Part shown: piece after piece, positions 1 through 12,754 of the stretch
How the letters are laid out: every line of letters begins with the position of its first letter
Position numbering within the stretch: the first letter of the stretch is position 1
Assembly: GCA_025345505.1 (NCBI GenBank)
Contig: JANVCC010000040.1
Coordinates: forward strand, 10,446,023-10,510,022
Origin: Todiramphus chloris collaris
Lineage: Eukaryota; Chordata; Aves; Coraciiformes; Alcedinidae
Length of the DNA stretch: 64,000 nucleotides
Direction of reading: 5' to 3'
Translations under genes and position numbers: made by a program
The notes under the pieces: generated by a model
Seen by the model: the letters and a program-made list of their open reading frames with translations, nothing else
The model's database searches: none
What the model was told of the DNA's origin: nothing

Positions 1-1974
1 ACAAAATGAAGCTCTTGATACAGGTTGCTGCTTTCAAAGACATTTCAAAACAGTCCCCTTAAGGGTAAATGTAATTTATTGCCCCCCCTGAAGTGGGCAA
101 ACCTTTTTCATTAAGACATGGGCATTAATGCCATCCTGCAAGCATGGCTTGGAATCCAAATGGAGCTCTTAATGGTTTCAGAGGGTGTGGAAGAGATGGC
201 TCTATATTAGAAATATTTATTGCAGGTAGCAGCACAGAAGTCTCCTGCAGTCTAGCAGTTAGCGATACATCTTTGGTCCTGTTGCAGAAGGAAAAAATAG
301 ATGACTTTTAAAAAAGTCTATATTTCTAGGCAAGCTGCTGCAGAATTAAATCAAACTAGGAGGAAAATGTGAAGTAAATAAGACAAGAGTCATAATACAC
401 TGTTCTTGATCTGCAGATTTCAGTTCTAAATTGTCTTTTGAGGGATGATTTTATTTTACTTGTGAGTCTTTTTATCAGAACCAAGTGATTAAGAGCCAGT
501 TCTGCAGACAGATGACCCTGACATGATCCACTACTGGAAGCAGCTTGGCTGCAGTAGCAGTGCCCCAGGAGCCCAGCCCCCACAGCAGGATGGCTGCTGC
601 TCAGCCTGGCTGCCCCACACTTGCTCGGCCTCCTCCCTGCTTGGGGGGCATTGCAGGAGGGACCTTTGGGGTGCAGCACCTCACTTTGCCTCTCCAGCTG
701 AGCCACATCCATTTCTGAAGAGCAGCTGAACCTCAGTTTTAGGCAGAAGAATTGATTTCCAAGGCTTTCTGCCAGCATAAGCCTCAGCCTGACACAGAGC
801 TACTTGCAGATCTCCCCAAGGCCTCACCAGTGAATGCATCCCATACCTCAAAGACGACTTATCCTGTGAACTAGTTGCTAAAGTTTCACTTGCAATTAAG
901 ATTTGTACAAGAGTAGTGGAGGCCCTTGTGATTTCTATTCATGGCATGTCTTAGAAGCAAGCAAATTAAAATCTTTACCATTAAAGAGCTGATAGCTCCC
1001 ATAATTGCAAGCATCATTCTGCATTAGCTGGAGGGAGCAGCATGACTCACTAGCTAACAGTAGCAGATCTGTTCATAAAATAGGAAAACTTCTAACCAAA
1101 GAGAATTTCCTGAGCCATGAATTACTTTAGAAAGAGTACTAATTCCAAACAGATTACTTATATAATTTTTGCTGCCAATACAAGAACTTTCTTATAAGTT
1201 AAGTGTCTTTTTGCTGTGTATTGCTCTGAATTACCTTCCTGGCTGACCCATGCTGCATCAATTCAGGATTCAAAAGAAAAAATTTTCCCTGAGAGATGAG
1301 TCATGGCTCTCTACCGTCCCCCAGGTTAAAACACATTTCTTTTTACTTTCCACAGATGACACGTTTTAAGAGTTGATGAGTTCAACAATTGATATGTCAA
1401 TCCATTTGTCCAGAATAATCTTAAAACAAATATTAAAATGTTCTTATTCAAGGCAACTGTCCCCTATGTAGCTCTGTATCGCCGTGAGAGAATAATCTGT
1501 CACTTGAGAGAGAAAATCCAGGAGGATGCAGAGCTAGTGCAGGTTTAAACAAGATTTTTCAGGTCTTTTGAGGTCAGAAAAATAAAATGGAAAGGTAGAA
1601 ATAATGGCAGCATGCACTTAGGGGTTGGCTTGTCTCACAAAGTTCATTTCAGGAAGACTCAAGTAATAAAATGGGGTGGTTTTGCTCTTGGAAGAGGGTA
1701 CAACTTATTCTAACTCCAGGGATTTTTGATGTTGCTGTGAGCTGAAACATCCAGTGTCCTCATTAGAATTCCAATACCTTCTCTGGCTTCCTGTAGGGTT
1801 CTTGTGTTAAAGAAAGTATATTTTAGATGCTCTGGAGTCTTTACTCTTCTTTCTCCTTAGCAGTACATAGTGCACGAGGAGGGACACAGCCCAGATAAGA
1901 GTGAGGAGAAATCGCCCAGGTCTGCAATGGGGCAGGAGCAGGACTGGGCCATGGGTGCAGAATGGGGAGGGTGC
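1..1974. other. non-coding DNA, no gene recognised
   Basis: This stretch is AT-rich apart from a GC-richer patch at about 540-720. Over that patch both strands are open (140 codons on minus at 356-778, 68 codons on plus at 523-729). Simultaneous openness on both strands, with no domain or signal sequence, points to few stop codons in GC-rich DNA rather than to a gene. Nothing else was recognised. Confidence 0.6.
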
Positions 1975-2004
1975 CCTAGGCACCTAGATCAGGTCACACA
2001 GGAA

Positions 2005-3250
2005 CAAGTCCAGGTGGGTTTTGAACATCTACAGAGAAGGAGACTCCACAACCCCTCTGGGCAGCCTGTTCCGCTCTTCTGTCACACTCACTGTGATGAA
2101 GTTTCTCCTTATGTTTACATGGAACCTCCTATGTTTTAGCTTTCACCCGTTGCCCCTTGTCCTATCATAGGACGTCACTGAGAAGAGCCTGGCTCCATCC
2201 TCCTGACACTCACCTTTTACATATATATATAAACACTAATGAGGTCATGCCTCAGACTCCTCTTCTCCAAGCTAAAGAGATGCAGCTCCCTCAGACTTTC
2301 CTCATAAGGGAGATGCTCCACCCCCTTAATTATCTTTGTGGCTCTGCACTGGACTCTTTCAAGTAGTTCCCCATCCTTCTTGAACTGTGGTGCCCAGAAC
2401 TGGACACAATATTCCAGATGTGGTCTCACCAGGGCAGAGTAGAGGGGGAGAGAACCTCTCTTGACCTACTAACCACACCCCTTCTAATCCACCCCAGGAT
2501 GCCATTGGCCTTCCTGGCCACAAGGGCCCATTGCTGGCCAATGGTCATCCTGCTGTCCACCAAGACCCCCAGGTCCCTTTCGCCTACGCTGCTTTCTAAC
2601 AGGTCAGTCCCCAACCTATACTGGTACCTGGGGCTGTTCTTTCCTGGGTGCAAGACTCTGCACTTACCCTTGTTATATTTCATTAAATTTCTCCCCATCC
2701 AACTCTCCAGCCTATCCAGGTCTCGCTGGGTGTCAGCACAGCCTTCCGGTGTGTCAGACATTCCTCCCAGTTTTGTGTTGTCAGCAAACTTGCTGACACT
2801 GCATTCTGTTCCCTCATCCAGGTTGCTGATGAATATATTAAATAGTACTGGTCCCAGTACTGAACCTTGAGTTACTCCACGAGATACAGGATTCCAGCTA
2901 GACTCCATCCCATTGACCACAACTCTCTGCCTTCTATCCTTAAACCAATTCATAATCCACCTCACTAACAGATCATCCAGACCACAGTTCCTCAGTTTAG
3001 CTTTAAGGATGCTGTGGGGGATGTTGTCAAATGCTTTACTGAAATGAAGATAAACCACACCCCACTTCTCTACTGTCATCTGTCCACCTGCTTATGTCCT
3101 CATAAAAGGCTATCAGGTTGTTCAAGCATGACTTCCCCTTGGTAAAATCATGTTGACCGCTTCTAATGACCCTCTTATCCTTGATATGCTTAGAGACAGC
3201 ACAGAGGATGAATTGTTCCATCATCTTTCCAGGGATGGAGGTTGGAAATC
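2005..3250 (-). pseudogene. CR1 ORF2 reverse transcriptase remnant (C-terminal half)
   Basis: The intact protein would copy CR1 RNA into DNA at a nicked target. Three frames must be followed. From 3250 to about 3060 the frame includes HDFTKGKSCLNNLIAFYED. From about 3060 to 2437 it holds the palm, with YLHFSKAFD (motif A region), [17 protein letters not shown] (motif B region), [11 protein letters not shown] (motif C region) and LGVLVDSRM. From 2437 to about 2225 it holds [13 protein letters not shown] and [15 protein letters not shown] fourth frame, running to about 2005, holds [14 protein letters not shown] and RNRLPRGVVESPSL, with stops at 2143-2145 and 2029-2031. In addition, the motif A position usually Asp reads His (codon 3044-3046), and the second Asp of the F-A-D-D box reads Asn (codon 2777-2779). 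The copy therefore cannot encode an active enzyme. The family assignment is secure; the exact frameshift bases are approximate. Confidence 0.92.
2219..2231. repeat. (TA)n microsatellite inside the CR1 pseudogene
   Basis: A run of about six AT/TA dinucleotides lies within the RT pseudogene, at the point where the upstream frame ends (reading VYIYM then stop) and the matching downstream reading continues in another frame. It is a likely local cause of that frameshift by replication slippage. Confidence 0.8.
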
Positions 3251-6200
3251 TCCTAAGAAGGGAGAATTCAAATCCCAGCAACACAGCCAGGAGCACCCTG
3301 CTCTCGGGAGCAGTGGGATGGTGGCCAATGGGATGTGCAACAAGAGAGAGAGTCTGTCTCTCACTGCAACCGTCTGGCAATCAGCCATCTATCAATGCTA
3401 GAGTCATTTGAAAAACAAGCATCAGGTTTTTCTGTTACAAACTGTTGCTTTTCAATTGGAATGAAATGGAGCAAAGACCCTGCTGGATCGCTGCAGAGCA
3501 CTGTTTTACTTGAGAAAGGGAAAAGTGTAAACAGATAAACAAAACTGTTCCTAACAGTGAGATGAGTCCTAGATCTTTTACAAGTGTGAAGAAGCCAGAA
3601 GCAAAAGCATGAAACAAAAAACTCTACAAAGAGGAAAAAAAAGCTCTCAAAGTACAGAATGAGTGAGAGCACTGAAGAACAAGCAAGAGAAATTAAAACC
3701 CTGGGTCGTTGCACACAAAACCTGAAAACAGAGGGCATGTTTTTCTGAGCAATTTGCCCCATCAGACTACTTCTAACTGAAGCCACAGGAAAGCCAGGCA
3801 TTCCAGCTGTGTCCAGCTGTGCATCACCAGCACTCTGCTCCCTGCTCTTTCATTTCAATTATTATTTTTTTCCCTTTATATGAGCTTTTTCACCTTTACC
3901 AGGAGGGACACAAGAGATCCCACCTGCCCTGGTCCAGAGTGGGACCAGGAGCAGTATCTTGGGTCTCATTCCTACGGTGGATGGCACGCTGTCAGTCAAT
4001 GCTGTTTCCTAGATAAAGAGGGAACAGCCTCACTGAAGACAGTTTTCATGCAGTACATAAAAGGGGCAGGTGGCTTGTGTGGCTTAGGCTCAGCAAGCCA
4101 AGTGCTCAACATCTACCCTGAACATCAGGCTTACCCTAATGGAATCAGAGTTACTGGAGGAAAAATGCCTGGCGAGTTCCTGAAGAACTACAGCTTGTTG
4201 AGTTCTTCCATGGAACACTCCGAAAAATATGAAGAAAAAGAATAATTGAAAGATTTGGTGATAAGATACGAATTGCTGCTTTTGGCTGGGCATCCTTGCT
4301 GACAGAGCTTGCCTCCAGCAGGTACCACTGCAAAGTCCCTCCTGTGACACCTTTATGGAACAGACGTGCCCATTAAGAGAGAGTAGAGGCTTAGTAAAGG
4401 ATACCAGCATATCAAGAAAAAGACACAGTTTGATATTTTAGGAATGGAAAGAAAACCATATGTTATTTTACACTATTATGTGCTCAAGCTCTGTAATTTC
4501 CATATAACACACAGCTTACTTCCCACAACTTAAGGAAACTTCATTGTCATGAAATAATCTTAATTAATAGTTGCAGTAGTAGCATAAAAAGGCATAAGAT
4601 GACACTTAGATTAATCTTTTTTAGATTACTTTCATGCTGTTTTATTGTGAGTAGCAGTGTTTGGCTAAGCCTGCACTTTAAAAACAAGAACCATATGCAA
4701 CCAACCACCTGCAGCTGGATGTTCTCATGGACAGCATGTCAAGACCCATAGCTTTTTATTGCATATTCTGCTCCCAAAGGCTACATCTGAGATAAAAATT
4801 CCCTCCTGGTGTCACTTCACATCAGCTTGCTTTTTAAAAATGTCCCTGCTCAAGGGACGTACGAGATTTGCACTCGCTGAAGAGAGGTGTCCTGAGGAAA
4901 GAAGCAGGAGGCTTGTATGAAAACCCTGACCTGCCCCAGGAGAGCGGCAGCACAGCAGCAAAACAAAGCAGCCCCCCTTGGGGAAGTCACATCCAAAAGG
5001 GTGGCAAAACACTTTGAGAAAGAACAAGAATTGGTTCCTGTTCCGGCGCGCTGGCTGGTGGGAGTTACCGCTACTGGAGCTGCGATGCCAGGCTCCGAGC
5101 GGGAGGGGCCCAGTGTGAGGGCGGGTATGGATTTCACACACATGCAGATTCCACCTCTCAAAATCAAGAGAGGCATTGCTGCATGGCTCACAGAAAGTCA
5201 ACGAGCAGCAAAGATTTTTCAAAACGGAAAACTGGAGTAAGACACGTGTTTTGTGCTCATAGAGGCATGTTAAGGATTAGGTGTAACCCTGGATATGTCC
5301 AGTCTCTCCCAGAAGTCACTTGGGACCCTGTTTGGCTTTCTATCTGACCTTCACAAACTCAGGAGTTTAAATTTAGCCCTCCCACAGCTTGCAGTGGATT
5401 TATCACAATGTAGCGGTCAGGACATTTTTTTTTCCCCCCCATCTGCTTTGGTGGAGATGTCGTTCCCTGCACAGTTAATGTGGAGTGGGGACCAGCTGCC
5501 TGTGCTATCACACAGTGCTAGCACTGAAATACGTTGCCAAGTTTTAAAACAGAATTGAAAACAGCACACAAGAGCCCTCGGGCTCTCTGTGCTCTCCCTG
5601 AAGCCATGAAGGCTGTGCCTGCTGTTGGGAGCGACAAGCTGGACCATGCTGATGCTGGACACATTCTCCAGCCTCACCGGGAGTATGGGGTCTGCAGGCT
5701 AAGTGGAATCTGGCTCTCCAAAATCCTGGAATGAGGGAAATACCAGAAAACTGCAGTATCTCTGCAAATTCCAGTGCTAGTCACAGGTCCTTAATCCCAT
5801 ACCTCTTTCTTCATCTGGGCAAGGAATGACAGCCAGGCAGGAGCAGGAATCCATCCCAATGTACATGAACAGCTAGCCACAAAAGTACCTGGACTTCTAC
5901 ATATACCCAAAGTGATTTATCTGCTGACAAATTCTGCACAACCAAACATCAGTTCTGAATTTGCTGTACTGTTAATGAATAACCAAATACAGCAGTAATT
6001 CATCTCAGATGCAAAAATGTGTCTTTGTAAAATAATTTATGCTTCAAATTGTACAGAGAGATTATCAGAACGCAGAAGTACTGAAACTGTTTCAGCTTTG
6101 CAAACATCACAATTTTTGTCTGATTTTAAGATTCTTCTATACTGAATATTCAATGCCCCACCTTATTACCTCATTGAAAATGCAGTGATCCAGCTCTTGG

Positions 6201-7416
6201 AGCACAGCCCTTGGTGGCACTCCACTGCTACTCAAAAGTACAGCTTAACCTTCTAACTGATTGCCCTTCATATACCAACGTGCTGTTAAGAGAGTTTCTT
6301 CAGAGCCTGTTCTCCCCTTCAGCCTGGGTCATCCACTGTCCCCTCGAGCACTCCTGATAGCTCCACAGCCAGACATTCCTCTCCAGATGAGCACCTGGGG
6401 CTCCTGTGAAGCTCAGGCCCAGCCTGGCTATTGGCTCCCATCACAGCAACCCCTTTTCCCTAGCAAGCATTGCCACAGGGGAAGTCTGGCAGCTCCTGCT
6501 AAGACACAGTAGGACAAGGACACTTTCATGTATCTTTCTGTAGGGCTCTCTCTCATGGCTTATCCAGGCACCTTCTTATCTATGTTAATTTGGCCTCTTC
6601 CAGGCTAATTACAACTCAGTGTATAAGGCAGTCTCATTAAGATCTTAGCTTAGGTTGGATATTTATATTCTCGGTATCCTCAGCGAAAACTGTAAGAAAA
6701 CTGGTTATCAGGCACAGACATGCCTGCCGATAAAAGGGCATTTTCATTCCCCACGGCAGCAGACTGGTAATCACCAGAAGCCCAAAACACGAAGGCTTGA
6801 ATTTTTTTTGTGCCCTGCACTTAGAAAAATGACATGCCCAGTTCCTCAGTGTTAAGGCTCTTCAAACACCTCATTCCCCTTTGGAAAATCCTGCCTTCGT
6901 CTTGATGCAAACAGAAGATTTAGCTGCTAGCAAATGCAAAACTGATTGAGCACCGAGTGAGAAATATTGAGGTTTTGAGTAAGAGCAACAGACTCAAATA
7001 CTTCAGTGCTGAGAGCTATTAGGTATCCGGCCAAGGAAGCCAGGGAAATCCCACCGCTTGTAAGGGTTTGTAGGGGAAGAAAAGCACAGAAGAATATTGC
7101 AATAGAAAATAGGAGGCCAAAGTGAATTGCGAAACCTTTTGACTAGGTTTCCAAGGTAGAAGGTTTTTTGTAAAATCCTTTGCAATTACTGTGACACTGA
7201 TGTAATAACACAATTGGCTGCTAAAGCAATACAGGAAGAATCTTACTCACAGGAATGTTAGTCACTGGCTGACTAGTCCAAAGAGTATTTGGAAGAATAC
7301 TCATGAATTTCAGTCTTTCACGAATGATATCTCTCCAGCTTCACACTGAAAACTGCTGTACTGTTATCTCCACTGACCCAGCCTGAGGTTTGAGAGACCC
7401 CCACACCAAGCACAGA
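3251..7416. other. non-coding DNA, no gene recognised
   Basis: Between two CR1 copies there is no supported gene. The longest open frames (146 codons on minus at 3361-3801; 136 codons on minus at 4812-5222) have no recognisable domain; the second overlaps a 107-codon frame on the opposite strand. A modest CpG-richer patch lies at about 5040-5130 (roughly eight CpG), coinciding with those open frames. The rest is AT-rich single-copy-looking sequence. Confidence 0.6.
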
Positions 7417-7924
7417 CATAGAATCATAGAACCATCAGGACTGGAAGGGACCTTAAAGCTCATCCAGTTCCAACCTCCCTGCCATGGGCAGGGACACCTC
7501 CCACTAGAGCAGGTTGCTCACAGCCCCATCCAGCCTGGGCTTAAAAACTTCCAAGGATGGGGCTCCCACCACCTCTCTGGGCAACCTGTGCCAGTGTCTC
7601 ACCACCCTCATGGGGAAGAAATTCTTTCTAACGTCTAACCTGGATCAACCTATCTCTAGTTTTAAACTATTCCCTCTAGTCCTATCACTACACAGACTAA
7701 AAAGTCCCTCCTCAGCTTTCTTGTAGCCCCCTTCAGATACTGGAAGGCCACAATAAGGTCTCCTCAGAGCCTTCTCTTCTCCAGACTGAACAACCCCAAC
7801 TCTCTCAGTCTGTCCTCACAGGAGAGGTGCTTCAGCCCTCTGATCATCCTCGTGGCCCTTCTCTGGACAGGTTTCGGCACATCCATATCCTTCCTGTAAC
7901 AGGGACTCCAGAACTGGACACATC
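7417..7924 (-). mobile_element. CR1 LINE 3' fragment
   Basis: The plus strand opens with CATAGAATCATAGAA, the reverse complement of the octamer-repeat terminus that ends avian CR1 elements. It then continues through the typical 3' block (GGACTGGAAGGGACCTTAA, later CATCCAGCCTGGGCTTAAAA and CTGGGCAACCTGTGCCAGTG) into the C-terminal ORF2 remnant, ending near CCAGAACTGGACACA at 7924. The element therefore lies on the minus strand with an intact 3' end and a 5' truncation to about 510 bp. It preserves the family features better than the copy at 1975-3250, so it is probably a younger insertion or a different subfamily. CR1 insertions normally lack clear target-site duplications, and none is obvious here. 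Confidence 0.95.
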
Positions 7925-10900
7925 ACCATCACTGCACCAAACAGTCAAAAGAAAACATTCAGACTAAAACTCTCTCCTCTGAAAATGCTTAGTAACAAAC
8001 ACCTGATTTCTCTGAAATCAAAAATGATTCACAAAATAATGTGGAAACCAAAAAGAAGGGGCTGAAGATGAAGTAAAGAATTGAAGCAGCTCCCTTTCAC
8101 CACAACTATTTGGCAGGTAATAAACATTCCGTATCATCACAAATACTCAGCTTGCTTAATTAACATCCAGATCTGGCAGTTGTGCACATGTGGAGAGAAG
8201 CTGTAGTTGTTTGGGTTTTTTTCCTCTGTTATTTTAGTGAAACAGAGACTATAATGAAAAAATAGTTAAAAGAAACAAGAACAAAGTTCTATGAGATGTT
8301 CTACCTTTTGAATACATTTTTGTTTCCATAAAATGAAAATGCTGTGTATTCCTGCAAAAAAAACCCCAAACCAACCCAAAACACCCTGAATTCCCAGATA
8401 ACATAGGTCAGGATGGGAGGGGATTACAGCTGAAAGCATTTGTTTTTCCTTTTCAGATCAATTATTACAAACCCTCTCTTTTCCACACATTTCAGCTGGG
8501 TATTCCTGATAGTCTGGTATACTTTCATATCAAAAGTGAGTAAACCACCGTGAGAAGGTGTAATGCTGGAGTCACCCTGACATTCACGCTCTGCAGCAAG
8601 CCTTACGTACCACACCACCTCTGTAAGCTATGTCCCAGCGTTCAGTACCCCAGGCTGTGATGGGAGCCGCGATTTACCCTGTCTGTGCAGCCCTTGGAAG
8701 ACCAACATCACTGCTGCAGACAGGTCCAGCCCCTCTACAGCCTTTAAACCAGGCAGATGAGACAGACCAGACACACACCATACAATATACACTAGGAATT
8801 AAAGGCATGTTATCTAAACACAGACTTTAAACCCTTCCTCCCAGTATAGACCAATGAGCAGCAGTACAAATTGAGGTGTATCGGGTTTAACTGAAGATTA
8901 AAAACTCCAAAGCAGCACCTACATGGAACATAAAAATTACACTTCTCTCTTACTGGATCATTACGGAAGATGCTTTCTCTATAGAAAAAGGAAGAAGCAA
9001 TCTGATCAGCAGTATGAGATCGTGTGCAAAGGTCAGCCAGAGGCAATCATGTGTGTGAGTAGGTTACAAAAAATTCTGTAATAAACTGAAACAGAGTTCT
9101 ACTAAAAAAGTTGTGCTTTAAGTGGCTTTTCTTGAACGTGAGAAAGAATTTGTTAGCAGAAGTCAAGGCAACAAAATTTGTAGCAAAAGGTAGTATCTTT
9201 TGGTAAACTAAATGAAAAATTCAGTCTAAACCAGACAGGGGATTTAAAGTACTTGAGCCCCCAGGTTTTGCACTGTTAGCTGGTTACTTCAGTTGGTCTA
9301 ATAAAACATGAGACTCCTCTTTCAAAACCTTGCCACCTCAGATCATCCTAGGCAATGGCATTAAAGCTGTCCTTCTATTGTTTAGTGTTATGATTGTCTG
9401 GGATGTTAAATTCTTTCATTTTAAAGGGAGTAATAACAACAGCTTATTTAGTCTATAGATTTTTGTCCAGAGCAAAAGTCACATTTTTTATTAGATTTTC
9501 ATTGCCATGGTGTATACAGAGCAAAAGGTAGTGTGGGCTCACCTTCCTTCCCCTTCCACCCACACTAGCTAAGGAGTGGAGGTGGGCAACTTAAACTGAA
9601 CCGGAAGGGCAGTGATTTGTGTTCACACAATTCTTTAATTTAAACCATAGGAAAAGGGCCTTAAGTCTTGAAAAGGTTTGCATACCTCAGACTGTGCCCT
9701 GGTATTAAAGTTCAGCACAGGCACGTCTGGCAGTGCCGAGCTCGGCAGTGCCCTCCTCACAGGGCAGAGAAAATGAGGAATCCTTCTGGAGGATCAGGTT
9801 AAGCATCACCTGGAGAAAACAGACTCCTCTCCCAGCCTTTAATAAAGATCCTTTTGAGCCACCATCAGCCTTTACTGCTCATTAACTCAATTTCCTGTTT
9901 AGCTGACAGTGCAGTGGGTGAGCCCGTGTGCAGCACAATCCTTTGCCATGTATTCTTTAAAGCCACAAAACTTGACCATAAAAACATGGCATTACGGAGG
10001 GCAGGCAGACGACCCCGTGACTGTGCTCTTCATATGACTGTGTTAGGAGACCAAAAGGGAGATGAAAGAAAGGAGCAAAGAAAGGATGAAAGCAAAGAAA
10101 GGGGATTCTGCCTGAAAACTGGCATCACAAAAGTAATTGATACTGTCTGTTAGCTGTGGTGGCATTCCCCTCGTGACAAAAGGAGCACACACCCCCCCCA
10201 CCCCAAATCTTTCATTACACCACACAAAGCAAAGGAAGCCTCTGCTCTAATGCAGACATTAAACAGGGTAGAATTTAATGGCACTTGTCAGAAATTAGAC
10301 ATTTCAGGCAGACTGGCTGGAACACAGCTTTTCAGCCTTTCACTAAAACACGGATCTGCCCAACAGGCTGATGATGTCAGCGGGAAGTGGCTGGAAGACC
10401 TCATTCCAGGATGTAGGGGGCAACACACTAAGGGTTTAATACTCTATATCCCAAAATTTAGGAGGCAAAAGCTCATTGATGCTGAAAGCATCTACACTGT
10501 AGTGAAGGGGGACCAAAGCTCTGAGGCTGCTGCTAAGAATTATTTACATTTGAAACCTTTTCTCCTACGAAGCACAGAGATATTTGAGAGCTGAACCACC
10601 TACACACACAATGCAAACGTGGGTGGTGAAAGGGGTTTTTAACTCATCAGGAAAAATGCTTTTGTGAATGAAATAGGAACTTCCATGGAATGGCTTCATC
10701 TTCTACAGCTCCTCTTAGCTAAAAGTAAAACACAAGATTACCAGTTTTCAGATCAGAAGATGGGGATTCCTTTTTGCTTTTCTTTGGTTTCTACATGACA
10801 GAGATTTTATAGGAAGAAAAAGATATTCAGATACATTTCCCAAATACTTCTTGGTTTGACCTTGTCCTAGGAAGAGAGGCAACGATTTCCAATCCTCTAC

Positions 10901-12683
10901 AGCAGTAAATCAGAGGTAAAACCTTCTAAACCAACACTATGTACTGTCAAAAGCACATGGGGCTCTCAATTTACAGGCATTTCATACAAGAGCCGAAGAA
11001 GAGAGAACGCAGCCAGTGCTACACCTCTGTAAGCCATCTGGGCTCTCCAGCAGACACAATCCCAAACCTCTGCCTTCACCACCCCTTCCTGCTGTTGCCT
11101 CCTCCCTCCCCAGCTCCTGTGGCCCCCCTCTCACTGAGGTATGCTCTACAACCTGGTATTCTGCCTTGCTTCTAAGCAGGCTTCCCACCATGACCATAGC
11201 TGCAGAACATAAACACAATGCCCAGCAACTGTTCTTCCATAACAACCTCCAAACAGAGGGAATTAGGGAACAAATTCCACTGCACTTAGCCCTGTAGCTT
11301 CCTCAACACTATTTAAAGTGGCTCAAGGCCAATATCTTCAATTAAAAAAAAAAGAAAAAGAAAAAAGAAAACACCCTACAGGAATCAAACATAAGGAAAA
11401 CCCCTATAAAGAGTTTCCTAAGTAACTCACATTTGCACGTCATCGAAAGGTGACCCAACACACTCCTGTTTGAGGAGGTACGATGCTTAAATCTTTGCAG
11501 AACACCAAAGTTCTCCTCTGTTTTGTAACTGATGGGAAAAAACCCAAATCAATTAAAGTCTATAGCGTGACAGCAGTAATAGCAAAGATTAACGCTGACT
11601 ACACAGAGCTAACTATTAACAAACCTAACACGTCCCATCCTTCCTGTGCAAGGTTAATACTGCTGCAGGTATCTGTCTGTCCCTAGCCTGGCATTTCATT
11701 AAGGATGTTTCCATTTAAACAGGCTTTTTTTTTTTTCTTAAATGAACATGGTGTACCAAAATAAACTTATTGCTGCATAAAGATGATGTAGCTCCAAGTG
11801 AAATTAAAAGAGTGTCCTAAAGGACATGCTCAAGGCCTATAAATGTTAATACTGTGTTTTCCGCACAACTCCGTTTGATAAACTTCTCTATGAATATTCC
11901 AGGCGTGATTTCTCTTACCACCACAGTTCCCCACTCAATCGCAGGGTTTCATTTCACTATGAATAAGAACTATCCAGGGATTTTTGGCAGCTTAGTGTTG
12001 TTCTAACCCGTTGGTCTTGTAATTAGCTCCAAATGTTGTTTTCGTGAAGCCACATTCTTCTTGATGTATCCTGAAGTCCCCAGCTATCTTCTATACTTAG
12101 TCTATTCTGTTAGTGCTAGGGAACATGAACATATAAATAGTATTAAAATTGCAAAACCTGCTGCTTGGATGTTTTCCAGGTATGTCTTTGAAAAGGGAAG
12201 GTTTTTAAAATGTTCTATACCTGAGGATGCACCAAATCTCTCTCTATACAGATCTGTAGCTTGGTATTCAAAAATGATGGGGTTTGCTCCACAAGTCTTT
12301 CAGGCAGGGTGGCTAGAGATGGTGGAGCTCACGGCTTAAATACTGACCAAATCCTGCACAAAGAAGCTCTTCCTGAGAGACAGCAGGTAGTCATAGCATT
12401 ACACTTGTAGTTTTACCCTTTTCCATTCACATCCTGGTTTACCACCTAAGTATCCTGCTGATGTAAGGAGACCAGCAGAAATCAGAAAACATATTTAAGA
12501 CTGACGCTGGAACTGAAGTATTTGAGGGTACAATTTCATCCTCAGTATGGAAACAAAAGCTCCACACACTGAGCCAGACTCCAGGGGAACCTTATTCACA
12601 GAGCAAGACTTGGCTGCCGTCCAGGGTATTCAAGGGCGTTCTTCAAGTCTAGTGATCCGGACCAAACATTTCTGTATTCTTTC
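7925..12683. other. non-coding DNA, no gene recognised
   Basis: AT-rich sequence with short low-complexity tracts: an A/C-rich run at about 8355-8387, a purine-rich run at about 10053-10106 and an A/G run at 11342-11373. The longest open frame is 114 codons (10250-10594, plus) with no recognisable domain. A C8-A-C4 run lies at 10192-10204. No RNA gene or exon was recognised. Confidence 0.6.
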
Positions 12684-12754
12684 TATATGTTTATACATTC
12701 ATGTATGTGTACATACTCATACACATATATATGTGTATGTATGCATGTATGTGT
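12684..12754. repeat. TATG/CATA-rich microsatellite
   Basis: About 70 bp of imperfect alternating purine-pyrimidine sequence made of TATG, CATA, TGTA and ACACATAT units. The phase changes often, so it is an interrupted, older microsatellite. The open frame crossing it (12547-12843) owes its Y/V/H/T-rich segment to the repeat and is not a gene. Confidence 0.85.

Larger units (their letters stand above)
1975..3250 (-). mobile_element. CR1 LINE, 5'-truncated, degenerate
   Basis: This is a non-LTR retrotransposon of the CR1 clade, the dominant LINE of bird and reptile genomes, inserted on the minus strand. Read in reverse complement, it runs from a reverse-transcriptase segment (N-side motif IPGKMMEQ near 3240) through palm-domain blocks to the ORF2 C-terminus and into the 3' region, stopping near 1975. 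A full-length CR1 is about 4.5 kb, so the 5' UTR, ORF1, endonuclease and N-terminal RT are missing, the usual outcome of incomplete target-primed reverse transcription. The 3' limit is uncertain. The last segment resembling CR1 is the stretch around 1977-2040, and the terminal ATTCTATG-type octamers seen in the other copies here are absent. Subfamily cannot be assigned by eye. The frameshifts and stops suggest an old, inactive copy. Confidence 0.93.

Noticed and set aside
1870-2139. 89-codon plus-strand open frame
   Set aside because: It mostly reads the reverse complement of the CR1 element and its flank, so it is not a gene.
2418-2870. 150-codon plus-strand open frame
   Set aside because: Antisense shadow of the CR1 reverse transcriptase pseudogene, which matches the family on the minus strand.
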